The position numbers were made by a program, and so were the translations under genes. This document shows, piece by piece, positions 25,933 through 34,166 of a DNA stretch of 49,635 nt. Position 1 is the stretch's first letter. Each line of letters opens with the position of its first letter. The notes under the pieces are model-generated. The model did not search any database. It was not told the origin of the DNA and worked only from the letters and a program-made list of their open reading frames with translations. The DNA is taken from the NCBI GenBank assembly GCA_018814025.1, contig JAHJAM010000014.1, forward strand, positions 1-49,635. Direction: 5' to 3'. This stretch comes from Patescibacteria group bacterium (lineage in GTDB: Bacteria; Patescibacteriota; Patescibacteriia; UBA9934; GWF2-40-263).

Positions 25933-26150
25933 AGAATTATAGCTATGTTCTGGCTTTGGTTGTATTTTTTTGGTTGCATCGCAAGCGTCTCCGGCCAAGC
26001 CGGACCCGGCTCCGCCGGGCTAACCGTTAGACGATGGGGCCAGAATTATAGCTATGTTCTGGCTTTGGTTGTATTTTTTCGGTTGCATCGCAAGCGTCTC
26101 CGGCCAAGCCGGACCCGGCTCCGCCGGGCTAACCGTTAGACGATGGGGCC
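25911..26150. repeat. 109-bp tandem duplication containing the tRNA-Glu 5' end
   Basis: Unit 1 is 25911..26019 and unit 2 is 26020..26128; they differ at one base (T versus C in the T-run). A third partial copy, 26129..26150, holds only the 22 tRNA bases. Each unit carries the tRNA-Glu head, the sequence TATAAT just before it on the minus strand, and a CCGGC...GCCGG palindrome. Both tRNA-like extra heads lack the rest of a tRNA. Confidence 0.9.
25991..26018. repeat. CCGGCTTCGCCGG-family palindromic repeat
   Basis: A 28-bp near-palindrome with core AGCCGG-ac-CCGGCT and outer CCGGC/GCCGG. Further copies are at 26100..26127, 34593..34620 (inside dnaJ) and 37132..37159. Confidence 0.75.
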
Positions 26151-26234
26151 AAAGGCTTGTGGCGCAATAATAACAAATCTATTGGATAAATCAAGAATTT
26201 ATCTCGATAATTTATCTATCCTTAGCCAAAACTC

Positions 26235-26276
26235 TTGACAAAATCAAAAAAAACAGGTACGTTTAACCGTCGTACC
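26235..26276 (+). promoter_or_regulatory. Promoter with overlapping dyad
   Basis: TTGACA (26235..26240), 17-bp spacer, TACGTT (26258..26263). The dyad GGTACG-N9-CGTACC (26256..26276) covers the -10 and start region and could be a repressor site. The leader ends in GAGAGAGGTG before ATG 26310. Confidence 0.65.
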
Positions 26277-26309
26277 TTCCAACCAAAACCACTTCGAGAG
26301 AGGTGATAA

Positions 26310-26840
26310 ATGTCCAACGAACCCGGGATCGAAGGTGAATTCTTCGGTCAAAATATTAAGTCCGGTCAAATCGAGAGTATCTACCACGTGGACGAATCAG
26401 AAATTCAGGGAACCTTCTTTCCAGTTGTGCGTTTCATCATCCTTGCACTGATGCTCTTTGCCGGCAGCTTCTACGGCGCCCTGCGTTTGACTATATATAT
26501 TTTGAGGGCAGAGCCCGGCAGCCAGATCGTCTCCTTGGCCGATCCTATCGCCCTTCAGGCTTTGGTGAAGAGTGATCAAGCCGGCGACGGATCACCGGCC
26601 GGCGCTTATCTTCTGCATCTGTCACTTCAACGAAAAGCTGGCGGGGCTGATCAACCCATGATCATCGCTTATCACAGCATCGTTGAAACCACCTTGATCA
26701 AAGATAACCATGGTCAGTGCTATCTGATGTTCTATGATCTGGCGTTCAAGGGCTATACTCTGGAAGAGCAGACGGATGACCCCGGCCTGCACAGTGATGT
26801 TTACGGCCTGGTCAAAGTGCCATGTTCAGGAGGAAAATAA
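26310..26840 (+). CDS. Orphan single-pass membrane protein, 176 aa
   Basis: Not recognised. One membrane helix at about residues 40-65 (VVRFIILALMLFAGSFYGALRLTIYIL) separates a 38-residue acidic N-terminal part from a C-terminal beta-rich domain (AYLLHLSLQRKAGG, MIIAYHSIVETTLI, CYLMFYDLAFKGYTL). It has an independent promoter and a clear ribosome binding site (GAGAGAGGTG), unlike most core genes here. A 30-residue hydrophobic peptide gene follows 2 nt later with its own AGGAGG, so the two are probably expressed together and may interact. Confidence 0.75.
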   Translation: MSNEPGIEGEFFGQNIKSGQIESIYHVDESEIQGTFFPVVRFIILALMLFAGSFYGALRLTIYILRAEPGSQIVSLADPIALQALVKSDQAGDGSPAGAYLLHLSLQRKAGGADQPMIIAYHSIVETTLIKDNHGQCYLMFYDLAFKGYTLEEQTDDPGLHSDVYGLVKVPCSGGK

Positions 26841-26842
26841 TC

Positions 26843-26935
26843 ATGTATATCACCAATCGAGTGATTGTGGCAGCGCTCTGGCAGCAATTCAAACTCTTCC
26901 TAACCGGGGTTGTCTGGCTGTTCGGGGTTTTCTGA
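26843..26935 (+). CDS. 30-aa hydrophobic peptide
   Basis: A very short frame, MYITNRVIVAALWQQFKLF followed by LTGVVWLFGVF and a TGA stop. AGGAGG lies 8 nt before the ATG. Most of the peptide could span or lie along the membrane. It is placed 2 nt after the orphan membrane protein and ahead of a terminator. Such peptides can be membrane-protein subunits or toxin-like; nothing further can be said. Confidence 0.5.
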   Translation: MYITNRVIVAALWQQFKLFLTGVVWLFGVF

Positions 26936-26978
26936 CTGGCCTATCATCTGATCATCCAGTTGGGATGAATTCGAGCTC

Positions 26979-27015
26979 AACCGCCTCGCGCACCTCGTGC
27001 CAGGCGGTTTTTTTC
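26979..27015 (+). terminator. Intrinsic terminator
   Basis: AACCGCCT...AGGCGGTT with an inner GCAC-ctc-GTGC and a T-run. Confidence 0.85.
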
Positions 27016-27043
27016 TTGACTTTTTTTGCATTCGGCATAGATT
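27016..27043 (+). promoter_or_regulatory. Promoter
   Basis: TTGACT, 16-bp spacer, TAGATT, beginning right at the end of the preceding terminator. It is followed by AAGGAGG before ATG 27075. Confidence 0.6.
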
Positions 27044-27074
27044 TGATAGTCGACAGCCACCCGAAGGAGGACGC

Positions 27075-27465
27075 ATGAGCTTTCCCACGGTCGAATGTGT
27101 GCACAATGGTTTGCAAATGACTTTTTTCACACGTTTGAAAATCGTGATGACTCATCTGGGTTTGCCGCTTCTGGCGCTGTGTTTGTTCCTTTGTCTTGGG
27201 TGTAGCTGGTCTGAAGCTGCTATCCTCCGCTAATCAATCACCCAATGCCGCCTTCCTCGACATCAACCACACTGATCGGACACTGCAACAGAGAGGCGCG
27301 ATTTACAAGTACTGCTTTCCGCAAAAGGCAGATTCGCTCAATCGGATGCCGCACCAGTGCTTCTTTCATGGGATCTTCGTTAGCCCAGATACCGGCGACT
27401 GTTTCTCCGTGATCATCCAGCCTGATGATTCTCGGTCAATTATTCCAACCTTCTGCGAGGACTGA
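27075..27465 (+). pseudogene. Frameshifted (or +1 recoded) orphan membrane protein gene
   Basis: The first frame starts at ATG 27075 after AAGGAGG and encodes MSFPTVECVHNGLQMTFFTR, then a hydrophobic helix, ending at TAA 27231..27233 after 52 codons. The +1 frame is open from 27151 to a TGA at 27463..27465 and reads VAGLKLLSSANQSPNAAFLD onward, a plausible globular continuation ending IIPTFCED. That frame has no good start codon or ribosome binding site. Skipping one T after CTT-GGG near 27201 would join the two into one protein of about 129 residues with a single membrane helix. It may be a sequencing error, a recent mutation or programmed frameshifting. A terminator follows. Confidence 0.5.
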
Positions 27466-27476
27466 CTCCTTCTCTC

Positions 27477-27512
27477 AACCGCCCGCGCATCTGCGCCCGC
27501 GGTTTTTCTTTT
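27477..27512 (+). terminator. Intrinsic terminator
   Basis: AACCG...CGGTT with inner GCGC-atct-GCGC and a TTTTTCTTTT tail. Confidence 0.8.
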
Positions 27513-27542
27513 CTCTAGCTCCTTTAGCTCCCATAATACTTC

Positions 27543-27551
27543 TGCTATAAT
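27543..27551 (+). promoter_or_regulatory. Extended -10 box of a leaderless transcript
   Basis: TGC-TATAAT with the antiporter ATG 6 nt after it. Confidence 0.65.
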
Positions 27552-27557
27552 ATCCCT

Positions 27558-29240
27558 ATGCTTCTGGAGGAAATATTTTTTGAAATTGGCGCGATCATCA
27601 TTATTGCGGCCGTCATCTCCATGCTGGCTCATCGTTTCCGCCAGCCCTTGATCATCGCCTACATTTTAGCCGGGCTGCTGATCGGTCCGAGTGTTTTTGC
27701 GCTGACCCGTTCCAGCGAATTTTTTGATGTCATGGCCGAATTCGGCGTGGCTTTTTTGCTGTTCACCGTGGGTCTGGGATTGAATTGGCGCTCTTTGCGC
27801 GAAGTGGGCTGGATCGCCCTGGGCGCGGGCACGGTTCAAGTGCTCTTCTCCATGCTGTTGGGCTTTTTGCTTTCGCAATATTTCGATTTTGATTTCATCA
27901 CCAGTCTGTATTTATCCATTGCTTTCGCTTTTTCCAGCACCATCGTGGTCGTGAAATTGTTAATGGATAAGAATGATTTGGACACGCTCTACGGCCGCAT
28001 CAGCGTCGGCTTCCTGTTGATTCAAGATTTCATCGCCATGTTCGTCTTGCTCAGCCTCGGTTCCTTGTCCACGGGCGCGGGTGCCGTGGATATCATCACC
28101 CAATCGCTCTTCAAGGCCTTGATCGTCATCCCGGTTCTCTGGTTCACCTCCGTAAAAATCGTGCCGCCTTTGGTGCGCTACGCGGCCCGTTCCCAAGAAT
28201 TGTTGTTTATTTTTTCCCTGGCTTGGTGCTTTCTCATTACCGGCGGCTTTGTCTGGGCCGGCTTCGGTGTGGAACTGGGCGCCCTGATCGCGGGTGTAAC
28301 TTTATCCGGCACCTTGTATCAGCGCGAGATCAGCGCCCGCATTCGGCCGCTGCGCGATTTTTTCTTAGTCATTTTCTTTATCAAATTAGGCACAAACTTG
28401 GGCTTGGAAACCTTGGGTGTTTCAATTCTGCCGATTATCGCTTTTTCCTTGATTATTTTGCTGAGCAAGCCTTTGATCGTCTTGCTCATTATGCGCCTCA
28501 CCGGCTATCACCCGCGCACCGGCTTCCTGGCCGGTTCTGCCATTGCCCAAATCTCCGAGTTCTCCTTTATCGTCTTGGCCGCGGGCATGTCCCTGGGGCA
28601 TATTTCCAATGACACCATGGTGCTGGCTACTTCCGTGGCCTTGATTACCATCAGCGTCAGCTCTTACACTATCGTCCATAACGAAACCATTTATGAAAAA
28701 ATTCAAGCCTTTTTCCAATGGTTCGCGCCCCAGAAAACTCATCCCGCGGAACGAAAACGCCTGCCGGCCAGTGCCAAGATTATTTTGTTCGGTTATGAGG
28801 ACATCGGCCAGCAGATTCTGCCCAGCCTGAAAAAAATGAAACTAGCTTATGCCATTGTTGATTTTGATCCGCAAACCGTGCACGAGCTGGAGCGGAAAAA
28901 CGAGCCGGTGATCTACGGCGATGCCGGCGATGATAATTTCTTAACCGAAATCCAAGCCGATCAAGCGCGATTAATCATCTCCACCATTCCGGACGCCGTG
29001 ATCAGTCTTGAGTTGTTGGCTTTTCTGAAAGCCCATGATTATCGCGGCACGGCCATCGTGGCCACGCATAACGTGGCGGAAGCGCACAAATGCTATCAAG
29101 CCGGCGCCACTTACGTGATTGTCCCGCGCATCTTAACCGGCGAGCGGCTCAAGCAATTGTTCAAAGACAAGCGCGCGCTCAAGACTCAATGGAAACGCCT
29201 GGCCGCGGATGAGCAACAATTCCTCTCCCGGGTAAAATAA
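27558..29240 (+). CDS. CPA2-family cation:proton antiporter with TrkA-N domain
   Basis: A 560-residue KefB/GerN-like transporter. About 12-13 membrane helices fill residues 1-380, with hallmark segments PLIIAYILAGLLIGPSVF, FGVAFLLFTVGLGLNW, AFAFSSTIVVVKLL and GFLLIQDFIAMFVLL (the conserved QD in the middle of the membrane). The C-terminal RCK/TrkA-N domain starts KIILFGYEDIGQQILPSL and contains YGDAGDDNFL and ARLIISTIPDAV, which bind a nucleotide. It exchanges Na+ or K+ for protons. Its leaderless promoter and a terminator make it a single-gene unit. Confidence 0.9.
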   Translation: MLLEEIFFEIGAIIIIAAVISMLAHRFRQPLIIAYILAGLLIGPSVFALTRSSEFFDVMAEFGVAFLLFTVGLGLNWRSLREVGWIALGAGTVQVLFSMLLGFLLSQYFDFDFITSLYLSIAFAFSSTIVVVKLLMDKNDLDTLYGRISVGFLLIQDFIAMFVLLSLGSLSTGAGAVDIITQSLFKALIVIPVLWFTSVKIVPPLVRYAARSQELLFIFSLAWCFLITGGFVWAGFGVELGALIAGVTLSGTLYQREISARIRPLRDFFLVIFFIKLGTNLGLETLGVSILPIIAFSLIILLSKPLIVLLIMRLTGYHPRTGFLAGSAIAQISEFSFIVLAAGMSLGHISNDTMVLATSVALITISVSSYTIVHNETIYEKIQAFFQWFAPQKTHPAERKRLPASAKIILFGYEDIGQQILPSLKKMKLAYAIVDFDPQTVHELERKNEPVIYGDAGDDNFLTEIQADQARLIISTIPDAVISLELLAFLKAHDYRGTAIVATHNVAEAHKCYQAGATYVIVPRILTGERLKQLFKDKRALKTQWKRLAADEQQFLSRVK

Positions 29241-29272
29241 ACCGCTCCTCCGAGCGGTTTATTTTTTTACCC
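29234..29272 (+). terminator. Antiporter terminator
   Basis: AAATAAACCGCTC-ctcc-GAGCGGTTTATTT with a T-run. Confidence 0.85.
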
Positions 29273-29295
29273 TACCTACTTTTACCCTACCTACT
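29267..29295. repeat. 15-bp tandem repeat, TTACCCTACCTACT
   Basis: Two exact 14-bp copies separated by one T, located between a terminator and a -10 box. Confidence 0.7.
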
Positions 29296-29296
29296 C

Positions 29297-29305
29297 TGCT
29301 ATAAT
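29297..29305 (+). promoter_or_regulatory. Extended -10 box of a leaderless transcript
   Basis: TGC-TATAAT (29300..29305), 8 nt before the ATG of the next gene. Confidence 0.6.
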
Positions 29306-29313
29306 ATCAGCGT

Positions 29314-30492
29314 ATGATCCTGGGGAAAATCAATCAGCCAGACAGGGGATTATTTGCTTTGGTCTCGGCCCCGGCCGAACAGCCGGGCGTACCCGGTCAA
29401 ATCATCAAGATAATTTTGGATCAGCTTGGCCCGAATTTAGACCAAGCTCTGTTAAATTTGACCGCTCGGCCGGAAGTGGATGCCCAGCAGTATCTCAATG
29501 ACGCGTTTCAGGCGGCCGCAGAACAGGTAACTAGTTTGTTTCGGTCTTATCACCAGTCCCGCGATCTTTCCGTGGTCATGGCCAAGGCCAACCATCTGGG
29601 CGGTGAGAAGTTTCGCGTGCTCTTGACCAACTTGGGCGACCACCAGGTGTATTTTCAAGAACCAGACCGTTCGTTATTTCGCATCCCTGACCAGGCTCCG
29701 GACATTATCACGGCCACGCTCACGCCCGGCCATCGGCTGATCCTGACTACCCGAAGCATTCGTGAACACTTAACCGAGAGCGAATTGGCTAAGTTGATTT
29801 CCCGCATGCCCCATTCCGATGCTACGGCCGAACACTTGGTTTTGCGCCATCTTGAACCAAGGGAAGGGGACAAAGGAATCTTAATCTGGACCGCCAAATC
29901 TTTTACGCCTCAAGGTCTAGAACGGATTCCGGAAACTGAAAGAGGAATTCCCGTTTCCGTGCGCTTAGCCCGATTAAACGATCAACTTCAAGGGGTAGTC
30001 GAACAACTTTCTAAGCCGCATCCGGCTCTTGAGCGTCTGCGGTTGGAAATGGCCAAAGCCAATTTAGAATATTGGCTGGCTTTCACTTTGCGTGAAGCCA
30101 TTGCCGCCAAGCTGCCGCCGATTTTGTCCGCCGGCGATCTGGTGCACCTGCCCGAATCCGCCGCGGACGAAAACGTCATCTATGCTTTTAATCCGGCTGA
30201 CCATTCGTATCTGATCCGCCAAAGCCGCCGCCGCGGCCACCGGCATGATCATCATGTTCAAGATCTGGCCGTGGATCGTTTCACTTTGGAAAGCTGGCAA
30301 ACCCCGCGCCTGACCGACCAGCAAGCGGCTCTATTGGCTCGGGCCATGCAAGCTCTGAACCAAATGAAATCCAGCCATCAAGATTATCAGCAAAAAAAGC
30401 GCACACACGACCTGTTCTTGCGCCAATCCCAGGACTTGCAATGGGAAAACCGTCGCCGCGCCATGCGGCAAAAGGTGAGCGACATTTATTAG
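29314..30492 (+). CDS. Orphan soluble protein, possible PPM-phosphatase-like fold
   Basis: A 392-residue soluble protein. Residues 60-165 have a pattern like PPM/PP2C phosphatases (DLSVVMAKANHLGGEKFRVLLTNLGDHQVYF, where GDxxxY recalls the VGDSRAY strand, then PGHRLILTTRSIREHLTESEL), but the usual metal-binding aspartates are not evident. A second half, residues 200-392, is helical with a charged C-terminus and a histidine-rich patch RRGHRHDHHVQD. If the PPM relation is right it would be a non-catalytic or much diverged member. It is expressed from a leaderless promoter and stands directly before the heat-shock cluster. Confidence 0.65.
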   Translation: MILGKINQPDRGLFALVSAPAEQPGVPGQIIKIILDQLGPNLDQALLNLTARPEVDAQQYLNDAFQAAAEQVTSLFRSYHQSRDLSVVMAKANHLGGEKFRVLLTNLGDHQVYFQEPDRSLFRIPDQAPDIITATLTPGHRLILTTRSIREHLTESELAKLISRMPHSDATAEHLVLRHLEPREGDKGILIWTAKSFTPQGLERIPETERGIPVSVRLARLNDQLQGVVEQLSKPHPALERLRLEMAKANLEYWLAFTLREAIAAKLPPILSAGDLVHLPESAADENVIYAFNPADHSYLIRQSRRRGHRHDHHVQDLAVDRFTLESWQTPRLTDQQAALLARAMQALNQMKSSHQDYQQKKRTHDLFLRQSQDLQWENRRRAMRQKVSDIY

Positions 30493-30504
30493 CAAAATCA
30501 ATAG

Positions 30505-30533
30505 TTGACATCAAATAATTAGCACTCTATAAT
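30505..30533 (+). promoter_or_regulatory. Heat-shock operon promoter
   Basis: Consensus TTGACA (30505..30510), 17-bp spacer, consensus TATAAT (30528..30533). The -10 box is the first two thirds of the CIRCE loop. Confidence 0.9.
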
Positions 30534-30545
30534 TGAGAGTGCTAA
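30519..30545. promoter_or_regulatory. CIRCE operator (HrcA binding site)
   Basis: TTAGCACTC-N9-GAGTGCTAA, an exact match to the CIRCE inverted repeat. HrcA bound here would cover the -10 box and repress the hrcA-grpE-dnaK-dnaJ cluster. Confidence 0.97.
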
Positions 30546-30548
30546 TTT

Positions 30549-30622
30549 TGTTAGTGGTAACTTGTTACTTAGTACTGGGAAAAAATTTTTCCCAAACCCA
30601 GTTCCCAGTTGCCAGTTACTAG
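30549..30622. repeat. Inverted repeat of the GTAACTGG family in the hrcA leader
   Basis: GTAACTTGTTACTTAGTACTGGG, then AAAAAATTTTT, then CCCA and CCCAGTTCCCAGTTGCCAGTTAC. The arms can pair in the 5' leader RNA of hrcA. Confidence 0.7.
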
Positions 30623-30632
30623 TCTCCACCCT

Positions 30633-31337
30633 ATGAATCCTCGGCAAGAAACTGTTTTAAAATTGATTGTAGATGAGTATGTTCGCAGCGCCGAACCAGT
30701 CGGCTCGCGCTTCTTATCGCAAATGAGCGAGCTTCAAGTGTCGCCGGCTACTATCAGAAACGACATGGTGGCCCTGGAATGCGAAGGCTACATCGCCCAG
30801 CCTCACACTTCGGCCGGCCGCGTGCCCACGGAAAAAGCCTACATCTACTATTTGCAAAACTTTACTTCTGACCAAAGCCGTCCGACGCACGCCAAGCAAA
30901 TGTATCAAGCCCTTGAAGGCGCCGAGGCCGATCAAGATATCGTTAAAACTCTGGCGAAAACTTTAGTCGAACTTTCCGGGGAAATGGTCGTGGCCGCTTT
31001 TGATCCGCGCTCCAGCTATTTCACGGGCGTGTCCAATCTCTTTGCCAAGCCGGATTTTCACAATTTGGCCATGATTCAATCCTTGTCCGCTTTGGTTGAT
31101 CGTTTTGATGAGGTAATGGGCGAAATGTTTGATCAAATCCATTCCGACCCCCAAGTCATGATCGGCTCGGCCAATCCCTTTGGCTCGGACATGTCATCCA
31201 TCATGGTCAAATACACCCTGCCTTCCGGCCACACCGGCCTGCTCGGCCTGGTCGGCCCCATGCGCATGGACTATTCCAAAAACATTCATTTGCTCGAGAG
31301 GGCTAAAGAAATCCTAGACGAATATGAAGAAGGATAA
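30633..31337 (+). CDS. hrcA: Heat-inducible transcription repressor HrcA (short form)
   Basis: A 234-residue repressor of class I heat-shock genes. The winged-helix DNA-binding domain is well preserved: RQETVLKLIVDEYVRSAEPVGSRFLSQ, LQVSPATIRNDMVALECEGYIAQPHTSAGRVPTEKAYIYY. The remaining domain is about 100 residues shorter than in standard HrcA (about 340), so part of the dimerisation and inserted domain is missing. The start ATG follows the hairpin repeat in the leader. Its stop overlaps the grpE start by 14 nt. A CIRCE operator upstream indicates autoregulation. Confidence 0.93.
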   Translation: MNPRQETVLKLIVDEYVRSAEPVGSRFLSQMSELQVSPATIRNDMVALECEGYIAQPHTSAGRVPTEKAYIYYLQNFTSDQSRPTHAKQMYQALEGAEADQDIVKTLAKTLVELSGEMVVAAFDPRSSYFTGVSNLFAKPDFHNLAMIQSLSALVDRFDEVMGEMFDQIHSDPQVMIGSANPFGSDMSSIMVKYTLPSGHTGLLGLVGPMRMDYSKNIHLLERAKEILDEYEEG

Positions 31338-31818
31338 TAAAAAAGAGCCGGCGGAGCTAAATGAGCTAGAAGAGCTAAGAAAAAAAGGCGAAGAGTATCT
31401 CGCGGGCTGGAAGCGTGCTTTAGCGGATTACGACAACGTGTTGAAGGATCTGGGCCGGATCAAATCCGAGCTGCGCCAAAACTCCAAACAAGACGTTGTC
31501 GAATCATTGCTGCCGGTGCTGGACAATTTCGATCAAGCCACCAGCCATGTTCCGGACCGCTTGGATGATCAAACCCAAAACTGGCTCAACGGCATTTTGC
31601 ACATCAAAGATCAGCTCACCGGCACGTTAAGCGATTTCGGCGCCGAGCCTTACGGATCGCCCGGCGATGAATTTGATCCCCATCTCCATGACGCGATCCA
31701 GGAAGTGAACGAGCCGGATCAAGCCGATCAAACCATCATTCAAGTCACTTTGCGCGGTTGGAAAATGGGGGAGAAAATCATCCGTCCGGCCAAAGTAGTA
31801 ATTAATAATTTAAAGTAG
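31324..31818 (+). CDS. grpE: Nucleotide exchange factor GrpE
   Basis: A 164-residue co-chaperone that releases ADP from DnaK. It has the long N-terminal coiled coil (ELNELEELRKKGEEYLAGWKRALADYDNVLKDLGRIKSE), the central VVESLLPVLDNFDQA segment and the beta domain with FDPHLHDAIQEV and QVTLRGWKMGEKIIRPAKVVINN, which end GrpE proteins. It overlaps hrcA and precedes dnaK, separated by a GTAGAAA-type repeat. The N-terminal disordered tail is short. Confidence 0.93.
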   Translation: MKKDNKKEPAELNELEELRKKGEEYLAGWKRALADYDNVLKDLGRIKSELRQNSKQDVVESLLPVLDNFDQATSHVPDRLDDQTQNWLNGILHIKDQLTGTLSDFGAEPYGSPGDEFDPHLHDAIQEVNEPDQADQTIIQVTLRGWKMGEKIIRPAKVVINNLK

Positions 31819-31905
31819 AAAGTAGAATCGGCCTTCGGCCTGGTAGAGAGTAGAAAGCGAATTCACTTTCTACAGCGAGCAACGCGAGCGACTCTCCTTT
31901 CTACA
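31815..31905. repeat. GTAGAAA/TTTCTAC inverted repeat between grpE and dnaK
   Basis: Several GTAGAAAG and GTAGAGAG units on the left and CTTTCTAC and CCTTTCTAC on the right. Small hairpins GGCCTTCGGCC and CGAGCAACGCGAG are enclosed. Confidence 0.7.
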
Positions 31906-31917
31906 TCATCCAATCAT

Positions 31918-33825
31918 ATGCCCAAAATTATCGGAATCGATTTAGGCACCACCAATTCCTGCCTGGCCGTCATCGAAGGCGGCCAGCCCAAAGTTTTAGA
32001 AAATAAAGAAGGCAATCGCACCACCCCTTCGGTGGTGGCCATTTCCAAAAGCGGTGAACGCCTGGTGGGCATGTCCGCTAAGCGCCAAGCCGTTACCAAC
32101 CCGGCCAACACTTTGTTTTCCATCAAGCGTTTGATTGGCCGCCGCTGGGCTGATCCGGAAGTTCAGCGCGACCTCGAACGCATGCCTTACCAAATCGTCC
32201 AGCGCGGCGACGGCATTGCCATCAAAATGGGCGATAAAGAACACACGCCCGAAGAAATCTCAGCCATGATTTTGCAGAAGCTGAAGCAAGACGCGGAAGC
32301 GCGCTTGGGCGAAAAAGTGACCGAAGCCGTGATCACCGTGCCGGCCTATTTCGACGATGCCCAGCGCCAAGCCACCAAAGTGGCTGGCGAAATCGCGGGT
32401 TTAACCGTCAAACGCATCATCAACGAACCCACGGCCGCGGCCTTGGCCTACGGCTTTGATAAAAAGAAAGGCCAGCAAATTTTGGTTTACGATCTGGGCG
32501 GCGGAACCTTCGATGTTTCCGTGCTGGACGTGTCTGAAGATACCGTGGAAGTCAAATCCACCAATGGCGACACTCACTTGGGCGGCGATGACTTTGACCG
32601 CGTGATTATTGACTGGATTCTCAATGAATTTCGAAAGCAAGAGGGGATTGATTTACAAACTGACAGTCTGGCTTTGCAGCGCATTAAAGACGCGGCCGAA
32701 AAAGCTAAAATTGAGTTATCCACGGCCGAACAAACCGAAATCAACCAGCCCTTCATTACCTCCGACGCCAATGGTCCCAAACACCTGGTCATCACCATGA
32801 CGCGCTCCAAGCTCGAAGAGCTGTGCGATGATTTGATCAAAAAAACCATGGAGCCGGTCAAGGCTGCTTTGGCTGATGCCAAATTAGGCAAAGGCGATAT
32901 CGAAGAAATCGTTTTGGTCGGCGGCATGACTCGCATGCCCATGGTCCAGCGAGTGGTTGAGGAATTCTTCGGCAAAAAACCCAATGTCAGCGTGAATCCG
33001 GATGAAGTGGTGGCTCTGGGCGCGGCCGTGCAAGCCGGCGTGCTCCAAGGCGAAGTGAAAGATGTTTTGCTGCTTGATGTCACTCCCTTATCGCTCGGTT
33101 TGGAAACTCTGGGCGGCGTGATGACCAAGCTGATTGAACGCAACACCACCATCCCCACCAGCAAGTCGCAAATTTTCTCCACGGCCGCCGATAGCCAGAC
33201 CTCGGTCGAAATCAATGTCCTGCAAGGCGAACGCGAGCTGGCGAGCGGCAACAAAACCCTCGGCCGCTTTATCCTCTCCGGCATTCCCATGGCGCCGCGC
33301 GGCGTGCCTCAAGTCGAAGTGAAGTTTGATATCGACGCCAACGGCATCTTAAACGTGTCCGCGACCGATAAAGCTTCGGGCCAAAAGCAGGAAATCCGCA
33401 TCGAGGCTTCCACCGGACTTTCCGACGAAGAAGTCGAACGCATGAAAAAGGACGCGGAGGAACACGCGGCCGAAGACCAAAAGAAAAAAGCCAAGATCGA
33501 ACAGCAAAACTTGGCGGAAACCATGATCTATACCACGGAAAAAATGCTCAAAGAAGCGGGCGACAAAGTCAGTGCCGAAGAAAAGAAAAATATTGAAGAT
33601 AAAATTGAAGCTTTGAAAAAGGTGAAAGACGGCGATGATGCGGAAGCTATTAAAAAAGCCGCTGATGAATTAACCGAAGTAGCCCAAAAAGTCGGGGCCA
33701 AAATGTACGAAGCGCAGAAAGCGGCGAGCGAAGCGAGCCGTCCTGAGACCGCGGGAGCCGACGAAGGATCTTCAGATAAGAAGGCTGACGAACCCATTGA
33801 TGCGGAGTTTGAGGAGAAAAAATAA
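31918..33825 (+). CDS. dnaK: Chaperone protein DnaK (Hsp70)
   Basis: A 635-residue Hsp70 of standard length. It begins [22 protein letters not shown], has [38 protein letters not shown] and [13 protein letters not shown] of the ATPase domain, the interdomain [29 protein letters not shown] linker, and the substrate-binding beta sandwich and lid. The C-terminus ends DAEFEEKK, a common variant of the EEVD-like tail. It works with the adjacent grpE and dnaJ products. Confidence 0.97.
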   Translation: MPKIIGIDLGTTNSCLAVIEGGQPKVLENKEGNRTTPSVVAISKSGERLVGMSAKRQAVTNPANTLFSIKRLIGRRWADPEVQRDLERMPYQIVQRGDGIAIKMGDKEHTPEEISAMILQKLKQDAEARLGEKVTEAVITVPAYFDDAQRQATKVAGEIAGLTVKRIINEPTAAALAYGFDKKKGQQILVYDLGGGTFDVSVLDVSEDTVEVKSTNGDTHLGGDDFDRVIIDWILNEFRKQEGIDLQTDSLALQRIKDAAEKAKIELSTAEQTEINQPFITSDANGPKHLVITMTRSKLEELCDDLIKKTMEPVKAALADAKLGKGDIEEIVLVGGMTRMPMVQRVVEEFFGKKPNVSVNPDEVVALGAAVQAGVLQGEVKDVLLLDVTPLSLGLETLGGVMTKLIERNTTIPTSKSQIFSTAADSQTSVEINVLQGERELASGNKTLGRFILSGIPMAPRGVPQVEVKFDIDANGILNVSATDKASGQKQEIRIEASTGLSDEEVERMKKDAEEHAAEDQKKKAKIEQQNLAETMIYTTEKMLKEAGDKVSAEEKKNIEDKIEALKKVKDGDDAEAIKKAADELTEVAQKVGAKMYEAQKAASEASRPETAGADEGSSDKKADEPIDAEFEEKK

Positions 33826-33841
33826 TTAACGATCACCTCCC

Positions 33842-33918
33842 CCTAGCCCCCTCCTTGGTAAGGAGGGGGAATAAACACGTTCTCCTCCCCCTTGCCAAGG
33901 GGGAGGTTGGGAGGGGGT
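33842..33918. repeat. CCCCTCC/GGGGAGG double-hairpin repeat
   Basis: Two hairpins in succession, CCCCCTCCTT-ggt-AAGGAGGGGG and CCTCCCCCTT-gcc-AAGGGGGAGG, with flanking CCCCCTAG and GGAGGGGGT. It may also terminate dnaK transcripts, although no T-run follows. Confidence 0.75.
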
Positions 33919-33928
33919 CTTGAATACT

Positions 33929-34156
33929 ATGACATCCCGCGCGCCCCAATCACTAGAAGAAAATTTCGTGGCCTACATGGCGCATGACGAGGGCTGTGTT
34001 ACGACCGAGGCGGTGATCCCGCCTCCTGATACCTGTTCAGAAAGTGTGCACCTCATGTACGGCCTGGCCCAATGGCACGTATTCACCGTGGTCATTGTTT
34101 TCATTTTTGCGCTCATCATCATGCAAATGATTCAAATGGCGATTAAGGACCATTAA
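33929..34156 (+). CDS. 75-aa C-tail-anchored membrane protein
   Basis: A small protein with an acidic N-terminal half (SLEENFVAYMAHDEGCVTTEAVIPPPDTCSE), containing two cysteines, and one C-terminal membrane helix (WHVFTVVIVFIFALIIMQMIQMAI). It is placed between dnaK and dnaJ, each side with a repeat, and no family is recognised. ATG 33929 was preferred over TTG 33920. Its position suggests co-expression with the chaperones, but nothing shows a chaperone function. Confidence 0.65.
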   Translation: MTSRAPQSLEENFVAYMAHDEGCVTTEAVIPPPDTCSESVHLMYGLAQWHVFTVVIVFIFALIIMQMIQMAIKDH

Positions 34157-34166
34157 AAGAACCTTT

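Noticed and set aside
32574-33290. 238-codon open frame antisense to dnaK
   Set aside because: dnaK is unmistakable; the antisense frame is rich in S, L and P from complementary codons and has no start signals.
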